From Planctomycetota bacterium (lineage in GTDB: Bacteria; Planctomycetota; Planctomycetia; Pirellulales; Lacipirellulaceae), in contig JAADIN010000219.1 in NCBI GenBank assembly GCA_013151315.1, positions 1 to 7,065 on the forward strand: a stretch of DNA of 7,065 nt, written 5' to 3'. Below the pieces are notes generated by a model that was not told the origin of the DNA, made no database searches, and saw only the letters and a list, made by a program, of their open reading frames with translations. Positions 6,207 through 7,065 of this stretch are shown here, piece after piece. How positions within the stretch are numbered: the stretch's first letter is position 1; every line of letters begins with the position of its first letter. Both the position numbers and the translations under genes were made by a program.

Positions 6207-6240
6207 AGGCCGGTTTTACAAAAAACTGTCTTCAGAACGC

Positions 6241-6270
6241 TTGACAGCAATCGTTCTAATTCGTTAGAAT
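6241..6270 (+). promoter_or_regulatory. Promoter of the blaI-like/M56 operon
   Basis: A perfect -35 box TTGACA (6241-6246) and TAGAAT (6265-6270, 5/6 match) are separated by 18 bases. A start near 6277 gives a leader of about 33 bases. The leader contains AAGGA (6295-6299), 10 bases before the ATG at 6310. This is the strongest promoter-like sequence in the window. Confidence 0.7.
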
Positions 6271-6273
6271 TAG
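6254..6273 (+). promoter_or_regulatory. Palindromic operator candidate for the BlaI-type repressor
   Basis: Two overlapping perfect palindromes: TTCTAA-N4-TTAGAA (6254-6269) and CTAATTC-N4-GAATTAG (6256-6273). They cover the -10 box, where a bound dimer would block RNA polymerase. BlaI, MecI and CopY repressors bind such short palindromes and usually repress their own operon. The sequence differs from the TACAnnTGTA core known from Firmicutes, so the match is by position and symmetry, not by consensus. Confidence 0.55.
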
Positions 6274-6309
6274 CAAGTCGACTCCGCATACGATAAGGAA
6301 CCTTTTCTG

Positions 6310-6720
6310 ATGGCCCGTCCCGCCAGTCTACACCCGACCGATGGAGAGCTCGAAATCCTCCATGTTCTCTGGGCTGATGGCCCCTCGGCGCTCAGTGCCA
6401 TTTGCGACCAGCTACGCGCACACCGCGAAGTGGCCACGACAACGGTCGCCACGATGTTGCGCATCATGCTCGGCAAACGCTTGGTAGCGCGCAAAGGCGC
6501 CGGCCGCGCTGCACGCTGGACAGCTGTTGTCACTCACCAAGCGGCCGCCCACGGGATGGTCAGCAAATTGGTAGATCACGTCTTCGACGGCGCTGCCGAT
6601 CGCCTAGCTGCTCATTTGGTCGAAGGAGGCCGGCTCTCAGAAAAGCAGCTCGCCGAGCTCCGCAAGCTGATCGGGCAGCAAACGAAATTAAAACGTGCCA
6701 AGAAAGGAGCCCGACGATGA
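6310..6720 (+). CDS. BlaI/MecI/CopY-family transcriptional repressor
   Basis: A 136-residue protein with the typical BlaI layout. An N-terminal winged helix (residues about 5-78) opens with LHPTDGELEILHVLWADGPSALSAI. The recognition-helix segment TTTVATMLRIMLGKRLVARKG follows, then the wing (RAARWTAVVT). The C-terminal part (LVDHVFDGAADRLAAHLVE) is the dimerisation region, where BlaR1-type proteases cut to release repression. The tail is Lys/Arg-rich. It overlaps the M56 protease gene by ATGA at 6717-6720, so the two are co-transcribed and probably translationally coupled. An autoregulatory palindrome lies over its promoter at 6254-6273. These pairs control beta-lactamase in Firmicutes, but in planctomycete-like genomes they occur in many contexts, so antibiotic resistance should not be assumed. 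The family call is secure; the signal is unknown. Confidence 0.93.
   Translation: MARPASLHPTDGELEILHVLWADGPSALSAICDQLRAHREVATTTVATMLRIMLGKRLVARKGAGRAARWTAVVTHQAAAHGMVSKLVDHVFDGAADRLAAHLVEGGRLSEKQLAELRKLIGQQTKLKRAKKGARR
6704..6709 (+). promoter_or_regulatory. Ribosome binding site of the M56 protease gene
   Basis: AAGGAG lies 7 bases before the ATG at 6717, inside the end of the repressor gene. It supports independent re-initiation on the protease gene in addition to coupling through the ATGA overlap. Confidence 0.75.
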
Positions 6721-7065
6721 ATTTGTTCGCAACCCCTTGGCAACAAACATGGGAATTGATCGCCTGGACGATGTGTTATTTTTTCGTCTTAGGGACCGCA
6801 ATCGCATTAGCCGGCGCCCTCCTGCGATGGACCTGCCGCCGCGCCGCCCCCTCGATCCGCTACGCCATTTCGCTTGCCGTCTTGGCGGCGTTAGCGCTCT
6901 CACCCATCGGCATCGCCGCATGGTTAACCCAAGCCACACCAAGCACCGTCGAATCAAAAATAGCCCCACCCCCCGGGTGGCAAAACATAACCCCACCTGC
7001 CGAGCGGCAAACCGCCACTCCGCTTCCTCCTCTCGTCGTTGCCGACGCTTCCCGCCCAGAGGGCG
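6717..7065 (+). CDS. M56 family (BlaR1-like) membrane metalloprotease, N-terminal part, cut by window end
   Basis: An open frame of 116 codons runs from ATG 6717 to the window edge with no stop. It begins MNLFATPWQQTWELIAW. Two hydrophobic segments are visible, at about residues 14-36 and 47-69, separated by a basic, Arg-rich turn (LLRWTCRRAAPSIRYA). This is the usual start of BlaR1/M56 proteins: helix, cytosolic RR-A-P-xxRY turn, helix. A Pro/Ala/Thr-rich stretch then begins a soluble loop. The zinc motif HExxH lies beyond the window. In this family an extracytoplasmic signal activates the protease, which leads to loss of the BlaI repressor. The identification relies on the overlap with the BlaI-type gene and on topology. 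Confidence 0.8.
   Translation, partial: MNLFATPWQQTWELIAWTMCYFFVLGTAIALAGALLRWTCRRAAPSIRYAISLAVLAALALSPIGIAAWLTQATPSTVESKIAPPPGWQNITPPAERQTATPLPPLVVADASRPEG

Noticed and set aside
6203..6235. Possible terminator after the 5031 gene (CTGAAG ... CTTCAG)
   Set aside because: The stem is 6 pairs with a 21-base loop and no T-tract; it also overlaps the stop codon, so chance is likely.

Overview
The window reads as a chromosomal stretch from a moderately GC-rich bacterium, most likely a planctomycete of the Pirellulales type. That placement is an inference. It rests on the mix of genes (a BlaI/M56 regulator-protease pair, an HDOD protein with a degenerate GGDEF-like tail, an EGY-like site-2 protease, a secreted protein with a CBM9-like domain), the frequent lack of Shine-Dalgarno sites, and a palindromic intergenic element. 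No rRNA, tRNA, CRISPR array or phage gene is visible.

Layout. Bases 1-39 hold the last 12 codons of an AceE-type pyruvate dehydrogenase E1. Next comes aceF (E2, 107-1434), which is complete in content but broken by a one-base frameshift near 985-988. Facing it on the minus strand is a hicB-hicA toxin-antitoxin pair (1941-1472) with its own good promoter. A site-2 protease follows on the minus strand (3090-2074). Between it and the next gene lies a small MITE-like element (3144-3307) with perfect 18-base terminal inverted repeats, an internal 19-base perfect hairpin and a 10-base flanking direct repeat. The minus-strand gene 4933-3354 encodes an HDOD/degenerate-GGDEF signalling protein and carries a second one-base frameshift near 4370.

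On the plus strand, 5031-6206 encodes an exported helical-repeat (TPR-like) protein with a C-terminal CBM9-like domain. It is followed by a BlaI/MecI-type repressor (6310-6720), which overlaps by 4 bases the start of an M56 (BlaR1-like) membrane protease that runs off the window. A palindromic operator candidate overlaps the -10 box of the blaI promoter. The same 9-mer, CGTTAGAAT, recurs with the same -10 placement just upstream of 5031, so the repressor may also control that gene.

How they work together. aceE/aceF are core metabolism (pyruvate to acetyl-CoA). hicBA is a self-contained toxin-antitoxin pair. BlaI and the M56 protease form a signal-responsive switch, and the secreted TPR/CBM9-like protein may be a target. 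I see no clearly new multi-gene system. The best leads are the MITE-like element, the shared operator-like motif, and two frameshifts that each need one added base, which may be sequence errors rather than gene decay.
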